Shown: piece by piece, positions 16,241 through 24,239 of the stretch
Position numbering within the stretch: position 1 is the first letter of the stretch
How the letters are laid out: each line of letters begins with the position of its first letter
Assembly: GCA_047974625.1 (NCBI GenBank)
Contig: JBKECK010000042.1
Span: 1-64,000 of the forward strand
Length of the DNA: 64,000 bases
Direction of reading: 5' to 3'
Source: CADEDH01 sp047974625
GTDB taxonomy: Bacteria; Actinomycetota; Acidimicrobiia; Acidimicrobiales; SZUA-35
Position numbers and translations under genes: made by a program
The notes under the pieces: model-generated
Databases searched by the model: none
What the model was told of the DNA's origin: nothing
Seen by the model: only the letters and a program-made list of their open reading frames with translations

Positions 16241-17395
16241 TCATCGGGCGCTGACGCTGCCGAGCGTGGCCAGTTCGGCCCGGAGCCGGTGTAACTCCAT
16301 GTCCCGTCGGTCGTAGTCGGCGGCGATCATCTGGGTCCGGGCCTCGGCCTGGAACATGGTGAGGTGCCGGGCGTAGCGGACGGCCGCGTCGGACACCGGG
16401 GGTGCGTGGGCGGCCAGGTGCAGGGCCAGGGTGTAGGCGGCCGACCGCTCGCCCTGGCCCAGACGGTAAGGGTCCGGGTCCCGTTCCAGCAGGGTCATGG
16501 CCTCCTGGGCCAGTTCACCGGCCTCGGCCAGCTCACCAGAGTCCGACCGCTTTACCGCGTCGGCCAGCAGCAGGTAGGCGAGACCCTCCAGGTCGCCGTA
16601 GCCCTGTTCCATGTCCACCGGAATCGGTATCCGGAACCGCGGGGCCTCCCCGGCCAGGGCGGAGATGAGGGCGTAGATGGCCGTGACGTCGGCCCACCAG
16701 CGGTTGACCCCGTTGAAGACCTCCTTCTTGATGTGGACCTCGAAGGAGCGTTTCCACCGCCCGATGCGGTCCCGTTTGCCCATCTCGTAGGCCTGGGCGG
16801 CGATGCCGACGATGGCGTAGCCCTGGTTGTAGACCGCGGTCCGTCGGGAGTTGGCCAGGATCGGCCGCAGGGTGGGGGGTACGGGCACGTCGGTGGCCTC
16901 GATGGCCCGCACGGTCATCTCCTCCACGATCGGCCACAGTTGGGCCTGGCGGTAGGCGAGGCCGCACATGATGTACGCCCCGGGCCGCATCACGGCCGAA
17001 CCGCGGCCGGTCTCCAGCAGGGCCGTCGCCCGGGCCAGCTTGGCCGTGACCCGGTCGTTGTAGACCCCGGGATCGAGGAACTCGATCTCGACCACCAGGG
17101 CCTTGGCCATGAGGGCGAAGTCCTGGGATCCGGCCGCCGCCGCGCTCAGGGCGGTGACGAATGGGCGGAAGTCGTCGCCCCGGAGCCGGGCCCCGATGGC
17201 GTTGCCGTGGTTGACGGCGAAGATGACGTCGTGCCAGTCGTTCCGGACCGCCGCCTCCATCCTCGTGGCCTGTTCGGTCGAGTTGGGGTCGAAACCGTCC
17301 TGGTTGTACTGGATCTCGCCGATGTACAGCTGTGCCTCGACGAGCGCCTGGTCGTGTTCGACTTCTCCTGTCTGTCGAGACGGTTCTGGACCCAC
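16241..17395 (-). CDS. TPR-like helical protein, possible sensory half of a GGDEF protein
   Basis: 384 aa, mainly helical with TPR-like stretches. ALAGEAPRFRIPIPVDMEQGYGDLEGLAYLL resembles regulators built of helical repeats. The C-terminus (ARTQMIAADYDRRDMELHRLRAELATL) is a short amphipathic coil of the type that usually leads into a GGDEF domain, but the ORF stops there. The start is uncertain; GTG at 17395 gives the shortest open frame that keeps the conserved-looking part. No diguanylate cyclase motif is present, so function is unknown. Confidence 0.6.
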   Translation of the reverse strand: MGPEPSRQTGEVEHDQALVEAQLYIGEIQYNQDGFDPNSTEQATRMEAAVRNDWHDVIFAVNHGNAIGARLRGDDFRPFVTALSAAAAGSQDFALMAKALVVEIEFLDPGVYNDRVTAKLARATALLETGRGSAVMRPGAYIMCGLAYRQAQLWPIVEEMTVRAIEATDVPVPPTLRPILANSRRTAVYNQGYAIVGIAAQAYEMGKRDRIGRWKRSFEVHIKKEVFNGVNRWWADVTAIYALISALAGEAPRFRIPIPVDMEQGYGDLEGLAYLLLADAVKRSDSGELAEAGELAQEAMTLLERDPDPYRLGQGERSAAYTLALHLAAHAPPVSDAAVRYARHLTMFQAEARTQMIAADYDRRDMELHRLRAELATLGSVSAR

Positions 17396-17511
17396 ATCTG
17401 GCCATCGGCGCGCGGACGGCGCACCTGAGTAGAACGACCCACAAAGTCGCACCGTGAGGGGGACGGGCGCCGTCACCAGGGGGAGGCGCGGGCCCGACGC
17501 CGGGTGCCCGG

Positions 17512-19158
17512 TCAGTCCGCCAGGGCCACCGGCCCGATGGCCTCGTAGCAGTCCCCGGGTCCGGGGTTGGTACGGTGGGTGCGGCCCCCGAAGTGGGTCA
17601 TGATCCCCCACACCGCGTTCAGGGCGGTCCGCACCGCGCCCTCGACCCAACCCGGGGTCCACGACACGTCATCCCCGGCCAGGAACAGGCCGCGTTCCCA
17701 CGGGGGCAGCCCGTCCTGGAGGAAGTGGGAGTGCATCCGCCGGTTGTACCGGTAGTGGCCGGGCAGGGCGCCCTTGAAGGCCCCGAGGAACAACGGGTCG
17801 GACTCCCATGACACGGTGATCGGGTCCCCGAGGATGTGGGCGCGGAGGTCGACGGTCGGGTAGATCCGGGCCAGGGTCTCGATGGCCAGCTCGGCCCGTT
17901 CGGCCGCCGACATGGGCATGACCTTCATGGCGTCGCTCTGCCAGGCGTAGGAGAGCAGGATCACCGCCGGTCGGCCCGGCCCGTTGTCGATCAGGTAGGT
18001 GCCCCGGGTGTTGCGGTCGGTGAGGGTCATGCTCATCGCCTCCCGGCCGGTGGCCGGGTCGATGTCGTGCCAGAACGGCCGGTCGACCATGACGAAGGTC
18101 TTGGACGACTGGGTGTAGCGGGTCCGGTCGAGGGCCATCCAGAGCTTCTGGGACAACAGCTCCTCGGCCACCTGGATGCCGGTGGTGAGCAGCCAGCTCT
18201 GGACCGTCACCAGCACGGCGTCGAACCGATCGGTGCGGCCCCACCGGTCGGTCACCGCCAGGCGTCCGTCGTCGGCCCGGTTGATGGCGGTGACGGCCGG
18301 CCGGGGGACGTCGCCGTGCAGGGCCGACACCGACGTCCCGTCCGGCCAGTGGACCAGGCGGCGCGACCCGAGGGCCCACAGCCGGCGGGGCAGCTGCTCG
18401 GCCCCGCCCACCACCAAGTGCTGATCGTCCTCGAAGGCGGCCATGACCACCCGGAAGATCTCCAGCATCGAGTTCGGGAAGTCCGAATCCCAGCCGCCGG
18501 TACCGAACCCCACCTGGCCGAACACCTCCCGGTGGCGGTAGCTGAGGCGGGAGAACGAGGGGGCGGTGGCCACGAAGTCGTAGAAGGTGCGGTCGTCCCA
18601 GGCCTCGACCAGGGGGTTCCAGATCTCCTTGACCGCGGCCACGTCACGGCGGCGCATGGCGTCGTGGATCTCCGGTAGGCGGGCCACGGAGGCGAGGGCA
18701 TCGTCCCAGGCCGCGGCCACCTCCCGGAACAAGGGGGGCAGATCGTCGAGGGTGCGGGCGAAGTGGGTCTCCCCCTCCAGGTCGATCACGGTGGTGGGGG
18801 CGAACGGGGTCAACGGGTTGGGGAACGGCCGGGTCTCCAGGCGGCAGAGGTCCAGGTAGTGCCACATCGTCGTCCCGGAACGGGGGAACCGCATCCCGCC
18901 CAACTCGGCCACGACCTCGGGGGCGGCCGGGAACCGTTCGGACCGCAGCCGGCCCCCGATCCGATCGGCCTCGTACACCACCGGCCTCAGGCCGAGGCGC
19001 AACAACTCGTGGGCGGCCACCATCCCGGCCACGCCGGCGCCCACCACGGCCACCTCGCGGCCGTGGGCCTCCGGGGGGATGGTTCCCAGCCCGTCGGGGT
19101 GGGCGAGCCACCGGTCGAACGAGAAGGGGAAGTCCGGGCCGAATGCGCTGAGCTCCAA
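17512..19158 (-). CDS. FAD-dependent amine oxidase (tryptophan 2-monooxygenase-like)
   Basis: 548 aa. The N-terminal FAD-binding Rossmann motif GAGVAGM is at 40-46, followed by VVYEADRIGGRLRSE and GGMRFPRSGTTMWHY, typical of flavin monoamine oxidases of the IaaM type. The C-terminal motif near GLFLAGDDVSWTPGWVEGAVRTALNAV is the second flavin-contact region. Substrates of the family are aromatic or other L-amino acids. The TTG at 19158 is proposed because TAGGGT lies 7 nt upstream; GTG at 19167 would lie inside that hexamer. It is divergent from a class V aminotransferase. Confidence 0.85.
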   Translation of the reverse strand: MELSAFGPDFPFSFDRWLAHPDGLGTIPPEAHGREVAVVGAGVAGMVAAHELLRLGLRPVVYEADRIGGRLRSERFPAAPEVVAELGGMRFPRSGTTMWHYLDLCRLETRPFPNPLTPFAPTTVIDLEGETHFARTLDDLPPLFREVAAAWDDALASVARLPEIHDAMRRRDVAAVKEIWNPLVEAWDDRTFYDFVATAPSFSRLSYRHREVFGQVGFGTGGWDSDFPNSMLEIFRVVMAAFEDDQHLVVGGAEQLPRRLWALGSRRLVHWPDGTSVSALHGDVPRPAVTAINRADDGRLAVTDRWGRTDRFDAVLVTVQSWLLTTGIQVAEELLSQKLWMALDRTRYTQSSKTFVMVDRPFWHDIDPATGREAMSMTLTDRNTRGTYLIDNGPGRPAVILLSYAWQSDAMKVMPMSAAERAELAIETLARIYPTVDLRAHILGDPITVSWESDPLFLGAFKGALPGHYRYNRRMHSHFLQDGLPPWERGLFLAGDDVSWTPGWVEGAVRTALNAVWGIMTHFGGRTHRTNPGPGDCYEAIGPVALAD

Positions 19159-19165
19159 GACCCCC

Positions 19166-19171
19166 ACCCTA
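19166..19171 (-). promoter_or_regulatory. -10 element of the amine oxidase gene (leaderless type)
   Basis: TAGGGT on the minus strand, 7 nt before the proposed TTG start at 19158. Confidence 0.45.
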
Positions 19172-19224
19172 GTCACCGGCCACCCCCGGATCGGGGACGC
19201 CGGGGTCCGGGGGCCGGCAGCCAA

Positions 19225-19230
19225 TAGCAT
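19225..19230 (+). promoter_or_regulatory. -10 element of the class V aminotransferase gene (leaderless type)
   Basis: TAGCAT followed by 6 nt and ATG at 19237. Confidence 0.6.
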
Positions 19231-19236
19231 CACAGG

Positions 19237-20427
19237 ATGTCTCTGCGCTTCGGCCGTCAGATGGTCGCGACGCCCGGACCGTCGGTGATCCCCGATCGGG
19301 TCCTGACGGCCATGGCCACCCCGATGCCCAACCTGTACGAAGGCGAGATCGTCGAGATCTCTCATTCCCTCGTCGCCGACCTTCCCGGCCTGGTCCAGAC
19401 GGGGGGTGAACCGTTCATGGTGATCGGCAACGGGCACGCCGCCTGGCAGATGTCCATCGCCAACACCCTGACCCGGGGCGACCGGGTGCTCGTGCTCGAA
19501 TCGGGCCGGTTCGCCCTGTACTGGGGGGAGATGGCCCGCCAGGCCGGGATCGAGGTGGAGGTCCTCCCCGGCGACAACCGGGGCCCGGTGGACCCCGCCG
19601 CCCTCGAGGCCCGCCTGGCCGCTGACGCCGGCCACACGATCCGGGCCGTGCTCACCGTCCACACCGACACCGCCAGCTCGGTCCGCAACGACGTGCCCGC
19701 CCTGCGGGCGGCCATGGACGCCGCCGGTCACCCGGCCCTGCTGATGGTGGACGCCATCGCCTCCCTGGGTTGCGAGCGGTACGAGATGGACGCCTGGGGG
19801 GTGGACCTCACCGTGGGGGCCTGCCAGAAGGGTCTGATGGTGCCACCCGGGCTCGCCTTCGTGTGGGCGGGCCCCCGCGCCCTGGAGGCCCAACGGTCGA
19901 TGACGGTGGAGAGCGGCTACTTCGACTGGTCGCTCCGCATGAACGTCGAGGCCCACTACCAGCTCTACTCCGGCACCCCGCCCATCTCGCATCTGTACGG
20001 GCTCCGGGCCGCCCTGGACCTGATCACCGAGGAGGGCGGACTCGAGGCGGTGTGGGCCCGGCACCAGGTGCTGGCCGACGCCACCCGGGCCGCGGTGGAC
20101 GCCTGGGCCACCCCGGACGGGATCGAGCCCAACATCATCGATCCGGCGTCCCGTTCGAACGCGGTGACCACCATCCTCACCCACGGGATAGACGCCGCTC
20201 GCCTGTCCCAGATCTGCGACGACCGGGCCGGCCTCACCCTCGGCCTGGGCATCGGGGACTACCGCGGCCGGTCGTTCCGGATCGGCCACATGGGCCACCT
20301 CAACCCCCCGATGCTGCTCGGCACGATCGGCACGATCGAGGCCGCCCTGGGCGCCATGCGGGCACCCACGGCGGGGTCCGGGGTGGCCGCCGCGGCCGAG
20401 GTGGTGGCCGCCGGCCTCCGGTCCTGA
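19237..20427 (+). CDS. Class V aminotransferase (alanine-/serine-glyoxylate type)
   Basis: 396-aa PLP enzyme. The Schiff-base lysine fits VGACQKG (Lys198) and the PLP-phosphate Asp fits LLMVDAIASLGC (Asp172). It also carries TPGPSVIP near the N-terminus, HTDTASSVRND and SGTPPISHLYGL, all typical of AGXT/serine-glyoxylate aminotransferases. The C-terminus is RIGHMGHLN, the family's conserved arginine motif. It is divergently transcribed from the amine oxidase with about 80 bp between starts, so both could act on amino acids, but this is inference. Confidence 0.9.
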   Translation: MSLRFGRQMVATPGPSVIPDRVLTAMATPMPNLYEGEIVEISHSLVADLPGLVQTGGEPFMVIGNGHAAWQMSIANTLTRGDRVLVLESGRFALYWGEMARQAGIEVEVLPGDNRGPVDPAALEARLAADAGHTIRAVLTVHTDTASSVRNDVPALRAAMDAAGHPALLMVDAIASLGCERYEMDAWGVDLTVGACQKGLMVPPGLAFVWAGPRALEAQRSMTVESGYFDWSLRMNVEAHYQLYSGTPPISHLYGLRAALDLITEEGGLEAVWARHQVLADATRAAVDAWATPDGIEPNIIDPASRSNAVTTILTHGIDAARLSQICDDRAGLTLGLGIGDYRGRSFRIGHMGHLNPPMLLGTIGTIEAALGAMRAPTAGSGVAAAAEVVAAGLRS

Positions 20428-20516
20428 TCAGAACCTGATCCGGGCCGGACCCCGGGGGGGCGGGCCGCAGGTTACCGGCGGGTCCGTCCTGATGGGCGGC
20501 GACAGCGCCGGCTCAC

Positions 20517-20522
20517 TAGGCT
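20517..20522 (+). promoter_or_regulatory. -10 element of the alpha/beta hydrolase gene (leaderless type)
   Basis: TAGGCT followed by 6 nt and ATG at 20529. Confidence 0.6.
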
Positions 20523-20528
20523 CGGCCC

Positions 20529-21407
20529 ATGCCGAGAGCGACCAATGGCCCGACCGAGATCGAATACGACACCTTCGGCGCGCCCACCGACCCCGCCGTC
20601 CTGCTGATCATGGGGTATACGGCCCAGATGACCGCGTGGGACGAGCGGTTCTGCCAGCAGATCGCCGACCGGAGCTACTTCGTGATCCGCTTCGACAACC
20701 GCGACGTAGGCCTCAGCTCGAAGACCGAGGGCACGGCCCCGAGCCTCCTCTCCCTCGTGGTTGCGGTGCAGTCCGGGGAACCGCTGCCCGACGTGCCCTA
20801 CACCCTCTCCGACATGGCCGCCGACGGCCTGGCCGTGCTGGACGACCTGGGCGTCGAGCGGGCCCACATCGTCGGCGCCTCAATGGGCGGCATGATCGCC
20901 CAGCAGCTGGCCATCGACCATCCGGAGCGGGTGATCTCCCTCACCTCGATCATGTCCACCACGGGCAACCCGGAGGTGGGTCAGGCGTCGGACGAAGCCA
21001 TGATGGCCCTGGTCAGCCCCGTGCCCACCGAGCGCGACGACATCATCGAACGCAGCGTGGAACTGGCCAAGCTGCTCACCGGCGTCCACTTCGACGACGC
21101 CCGGGCCCGCACCCGGGCCGCCAACGCCTACGACCGTTCCTTCCACCCCGCCGGCGCCGGGTTCCAGATGGCCGCCATCGCCGCCTCGGGCGACCGCACC
21201 GATCGGCTGGCCGGCCTGTCGGTGCCCGCCCTCGTCATCCACGGCGCCGCCGATCCGCTGGTCACCCCGTCGGGGGGTGAGGCCACGGCGGCCGCCATCC
21301 CCGGGGCCACCCTGCTGATGGTCTCCGACATGGGCCACGACCTGCCCCCGGCCCGGTGGGACGAGATCGTCGGGGCCATCACCGACCTAGCCGGCGCCGC
21401 GGCCTGA
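20529..21407 (+). CDS. Alpha/beta hydrolase
   Basis: 292 aa. The nucleophile elbow is GASMGG (Ser near 118), and an acid/His pair fits HGAADPLV and SDMGHDLP. The N-terminal region (LLIMGYTAQMTAWDERF, IRFDNRDVGLSSKT) matches the aclacinomycin-methylesterase/RdmC-like subgroup of esterases. No signal peptide. It precedes a PIG-L gene on the same strand with a 63-bp repeat-bearing gap. Natural substrate unknown. Confidence 0.88.
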   Translation: MPRATNGPTEIEYDTFGAPTDPAVLLIMGYTAQMTAWDERFCQQIADRSYFVIRFDNRDVGLSSKTEGTAPSLLSLVVAVQSGEPLPDVPYTLSDMAADGLAVLDDLGVERAHIVGASMGGMIAQQLAIDHPERVISLTSIMSTTGNPEVGQASDEAMMALVSPVPTERDDIIERSVELAKLLTGVHFDDARARTRAANAYDRSFHPAGAGFQMAAIAASGDRTDRLAGLSVPALVIHGAADPLVTPSGGEATAAAIPGATLLMVSDMGHDLPPARWDEIVGAITDLAGAAA

Positions 21408-21417
21408 GGCCGACCCC

Positions 21418-21463
21418 GTGACCGGACCCGTGACCGGACCCGTGACCGGACCCGTGACCGAGG
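21418..21463. repeat. 12-bp tandem repeat before the PIG-L gene
   Basis: GTGACCGGACCC is present three times and then as GTGACCGAGGAG, directly upstream of the PIG-L ribosome-binding site. It is not in frame with either neighbouring gene. Confidence 0.9.
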
Positions 21464-21470
21464 AGGGATC

Positions 21471-22190
21471 GTGAGCGGAACCGACCTGGTGCCGGTGCCC
21501 GAGGACTGGGACCGGGCTCTGGCCGTGGTGGCCCACCCGGACGATATGGAGTACGGGGCCGCCAGCGCCGTGGCCCGCTGGGTGGAGCAGGGTAAGACCA
21601 TCACCTACCTGCTGGTCACCGACGGTGAGGCCGGGATCGACGACGTCGACCCGGCCGAGGCCGGCCCGATCCGACGCGATGAGCAGCGGGCCGGCTGCGC
21701 CGAGGTGGGTGTCGACGTCGTCGAGTTCCTCGGGCTCCCCGACGGCCTGCTGGTGGAGGGGATCGAGCTGCGGCGGCTCCTGGCCGGACAGATCCGGCGG
21801 CACCGGCCCGACGTCCTGCTGTCGATCAACTTCCGGGACAGCTGGGGCGGCCCGAGCTGGAACCATGTGGACCATCGGGTCGTCGGCCGCAGCCTGCTCG
21901 ACGCGGCCCGCGACGCCGCCAACCGGTGGGTGTTCACCGACCTCGACGCCAAACCCTGGAACGGGACCCGCCTGGCCCTGTTCAGCGGCTCGCCCGAGGC
22001 TGGGCACGCGGTGGACGTGACCGACCACCTCGACGCCGGCATCGCCTCGTTGCGCTGCCACGACCTCTACCTGTCCCACCTTGGCGGGACCATGGCCGAC
22101 GCCGACACCTTCCTGCGGGCGGCGGCCGAGACCACCGGTGCCCGCCTCGGGGTGTCCCTGGCCACCGCGTTCGAACTCATCGCCCTCTGA
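21471..22190 (+). CDS. PIG-L family N-deacetylase
   Basis: 239 aa. The zinc-binding motif AHPDD (about 22-26, in VVAHPDDMEYGAA) and NHVDHR (His-x2-His, about 130) define the PIG-L/MshB/BshB fold of N-acetylglucosamine deacetylases. In actinobacteria such enzymes serve mycothiol synthesis or other glycosides. The substrate cannot be assigned, and a second member is encoded at 51397. The GTG start has AGGAGG 5 nt upstream. Confidence 0.9.
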   Translation: MSGTDLVPVPEDWDRALAVVAHPDDMEYGAASAVARWVEQGKTITYLLVTDGEAGIDDVDPAEAGPIRRDEQRAGCAEVGVDVVEFLGLPDGLLVEGIELRRLLAGQIRRHRPDVLLSINFRDSWGGPSWNHVDHRVVGRSLLDAARDAANRWVFTDLDAKPWNGTRLALFSGSPEAGHAVDVTDHLDAGIASLRCHDLYLSHLGGTMADADTFLRAAAETTGARLGVSLATAFELIAL

Positions 22191-22212
22191 GGGACGGGCC
22201 CCGGAGGGGGGC

Positions 22213-22262
22213 GACAACACAGCCCTTTCGAACAACACAGCCCTTTCGAACAACACAGCCCG
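22213..22262. repeat. 18-bp tandem repeat downstream of the PIG-L gene
   Basis: Nearly three copies of AACACAGCCCTTTCGAAC (the third is truncated after AACACAGCCC). The segment lies between the PIG-L stop and the next promoter and is less GC-rich than its surroundings. Confidence 0.9.
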
Positions 22263-22353
22263 ACTGGAGCGCCGGCACCGTCCGGTAGGGTCCGGGCCGT
22301 CTGAGCAGGCCGTCTGAGCAGGTGGTCGGCGGCGCGGCCCAGACGGGGGCGGC

Positions 22354-22359
22354 TACGGT
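22354..22359 (+). promoter_or_regulatory. -10 element of the LLM oxidoreductase gene (leaderless type)
   Basis: TACGGT followed by 6 nt and ATG at 22366. Confidence 0.6.
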
Positions 22360-22365
22360 GCGATC

Positions 22366-23334
22366 ATGGCCCCAGCACTCGGCGTCTGCTTCCACCGGTT
22401 CCAGTCGGCCGGCGACATCGTGGCCCAGGCCCGTGCCGCCGAGGCGTCCGGCTACGACGAGCTGTGGGTGGTCGAGGACTGTTTCTTCACCGCCGGGCCC
22501 CCACTGGCCGCCGCCGCCCTGGCCGCCACCGATCGGATCCGGGTGGGTATCGGCATCATCCCGTCCCGCACCCGCCACCCCGCCCTCATCGCCATGGAGT
22601 TCGCCACCCTGGCCCAGCTCGCCCCCGGCCGGTTCCTGGGCGGGATCGGCCACGGGGTCCCCCATTGGATGCGGCAGCTGGAGGTCCAGCCGGAGTCGCC
22701 ACTGACCGCCCTGCGGGAGACCCTCACGGCCGTCCGCAAGCTGCTGGCCGGGGAGACGGTCACCACCCACGGGCGGTACGTGAACCTGACCGACGTGCGC
22801 CTCGACTTGGAGCTGGCCGAGGCGCCGCCGGTGTCGGCCGGGGTCCAGCAGGCCATGTCCCTGGAACTGTCCGGCCGTTACGCCGACGGCACCATCCTGG
22901 CCGAGCTGTGCAACCCCGCCTACCTGTCCTGGGCCCGGGACCATATCGCGGCCGGCGGAGCCGGCCGCTCCCACCGCACCACGGTGTACTGCTCCGCCTC
23001 GGTGAAGCTCAACGGCTCGGCCGCCCGGGAGGCGATGGTGCCGTTCGTGGCCGGGGTGTTCGAACGGCCCCCGCTGGCGGTCCAGATGCTCGACTTCTAC
23101 CCGGAGCTCCAGCAGCGGGCCGAGACGGCCGGCTGGACCGAGACGGTGGCCCGGATGCCAGCGGAGTGGTGGCGGCAGCTCGGCCCCATCGGAACCCCAG
23201 ACGACGCGGCCCAGTACCTCCGGGCCATGCGTCGGGCCCACGCCGACTCGCTGGTCATCTTCCCCGACCCGACCGATCCGATCGCCGACCTGCGCCGCTT
23301 TGCCATCAACGTCAGCCCCCTCCTGGCCGACTGA
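22366..23334 (+). CDS. Luciferase-like (LLM class) F420-dependent oxidoreductase
   Basis: 322-aa bacterial-luciferase-fold protein. GVCFHRFQSAGDIVAQARAAEASGYDELWVVEDCF, IRVGIGIIPSRTRHP and LAPGRFLGGIGHG are standard LLM landmarks. The next gene encodes NADPH:F420 oxidoreductase, which supports F420 rather than FMN as the cofactor. Substrate unknown. It is probably in one unit with npdG, about 110 bp downstream. Confidence 0.87.
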   Translation: MAPALGVCFHRFQSAGDIVAQARAAEASGYDELWVVEDCFFTAGPPLAAAALAATDRIRVGIGIIPSRTRHPALIAMEFATLAQLAPGRFLGGIGHGVPHWMRQLEVQPESPLTALRETLTAVRKLLAGETVTTHGRYVNLTDVRLDLELAEAPPVSAGVQQAMSLELSGRYADGTILAELCNPAYLSWARDHIAAGGAGRSHRTTVYCSASVKLNGSAAREAMVPFVAGVFERPPLAVQMLDFYPELQQRAETAGWTETVARMPAEWWRQLGPIGTPDDAAQYLRAMRRAHADSLVIFPDPTDPIADLRRFAINVSPLLAD

Positions 23335-23431
23335 CCGGTCGGGCCCGGCGCCGCGGCACGGCCAGCGGGCCCGGCACCGGCGAGCGGCCCCGGTGACGCC
23401 GGGCGAATCGAGAACCGGGACCCGACTGTGC

Positions 23432-23437
23432 CAGACT
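23432..23437 (+). promoter_or_regulatory. Weak -10-like element before npdG
   Basis: CAGACT followed by 8 nt and ATG at 23446. A variant of the TANNNT pattern; the spacing is longer than in most neighbours. Confidence 0.3.
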
Positions 23438-23445
23438 TGGCACCG

Positions 23446-24204
23446 ATGCGCATCGGAATCCTCGGAGGCACCGGTCCCGCCGGCAGCAGCCTCGCCGCCC
23501 GGCTGGCCAGTGTCGGCTACGACGTCACCGTCGGCTCCCGGTCGAAGTACCGCTCGATGGAGGCCGTCGACCAGCTGATCGACGACCACGAAGACCTCGC
23601 CGACCGGCTCCACCCCGGCGACAACGACGCCGCGGCGTCCTGCGACATGGTGGTCATCGCCACCCCGTGGGACTCGGCGGCCACCACCGCCCAGGCCAAC
23701 GAGGAGGCCCTGGCCGGCAAGGTCGTGGTCTCCATGGCCAACGCCCTCGTCCGGGTGGGCCACGAGTTCCAACCCCTCGTCCCCCCTCGGGGGTCGGTGG
23801 CCGCCCACGTGCAGGCCGCGGTACCCCGGGCCCGGGTGGTGGCGGCGTTCCACCACCTCCCGGCCAAGGAGCTGGGCCACATCGGCAGCCCGATCGACTC
23901 CGACGTCCTGATCTGCGGCGACGATCCCGACGCCGTGGCCCAGGTGAGCGATGTGGTGTCCCACATCCCGGGCTGCCGGCCCCTGGACGCCGGTGAACTC
24001 TCGAACGCCACCGCCATCGAGGCCTTCACCGCCGTGCTCCTCCAGTTGAACGTGCGGTACAAGACCCGGGTCGCCCCCAAGCTCACCGGCATCAAGCGAG
24101 ACCCCCGGGTCAAGCAGGCCAGCACGGCCACCGCCCGGCCGGCCACCAATCACGGCGCCCCGAACGACGGCGCCGGACCGGCCACCGTGCCCGCCGGCAG
24201 CTGA
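23446..24204 (+). CDS. npdG: NADPH-dependent F420 reductase
   Basis: 252 aa. It transfers hydride between NADPH and coenzyme F420, supplying reduced F420 to enzymes such as the LLM protein just upstream. The N-terminal GILGGTGPAGSSLAARLASVG is the nucleotide-binding motif; GSRSKYRS suits the NADP phosphate; ATPWDSA, VVAAFHHLPAKEL and the C-terminal helices follow the family. The start is ATG at 23446, with an in-frame GTG at 23428 as alternative. The last ~25 residues are a Pro/Ala/Gly-rich tail. Confidence 0.92.
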   Translation: MRIGILGGTGPAGSSLAARLASVGYDVTVGSRSKYRSMEAVDQLIDDHEDLADRLHPGDNDAAASCDMVVIATPWDSAATTAQANEEALAGKVVVSMANALVRVGHEFQPLVPPRGSVAAHVQAAVPRARVVAAFHHLPAKELGHIGSPIDSDVLICGDDPDAVAQVSDVVSHIPGCRPLDAGELSNATAIEAFTAVLLQLNVRYKTRVAPKLTGIKRDPRVKQASTATARPATNHGAPNDGAGPATVPAGS

Positions 24205-24239
24205 TCCTCCCCCCGGTCCCGCCCGGGCGGCCGGGTCGG

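Noticed and set aside
19159..20298. N-terminal extension giving the amine oxidase a 928-codon frame
   Set aside because: The extension is antisense to the class V aminotransferase and lacks motifs; a promoter-like hexamer supports the TTG at 19158.
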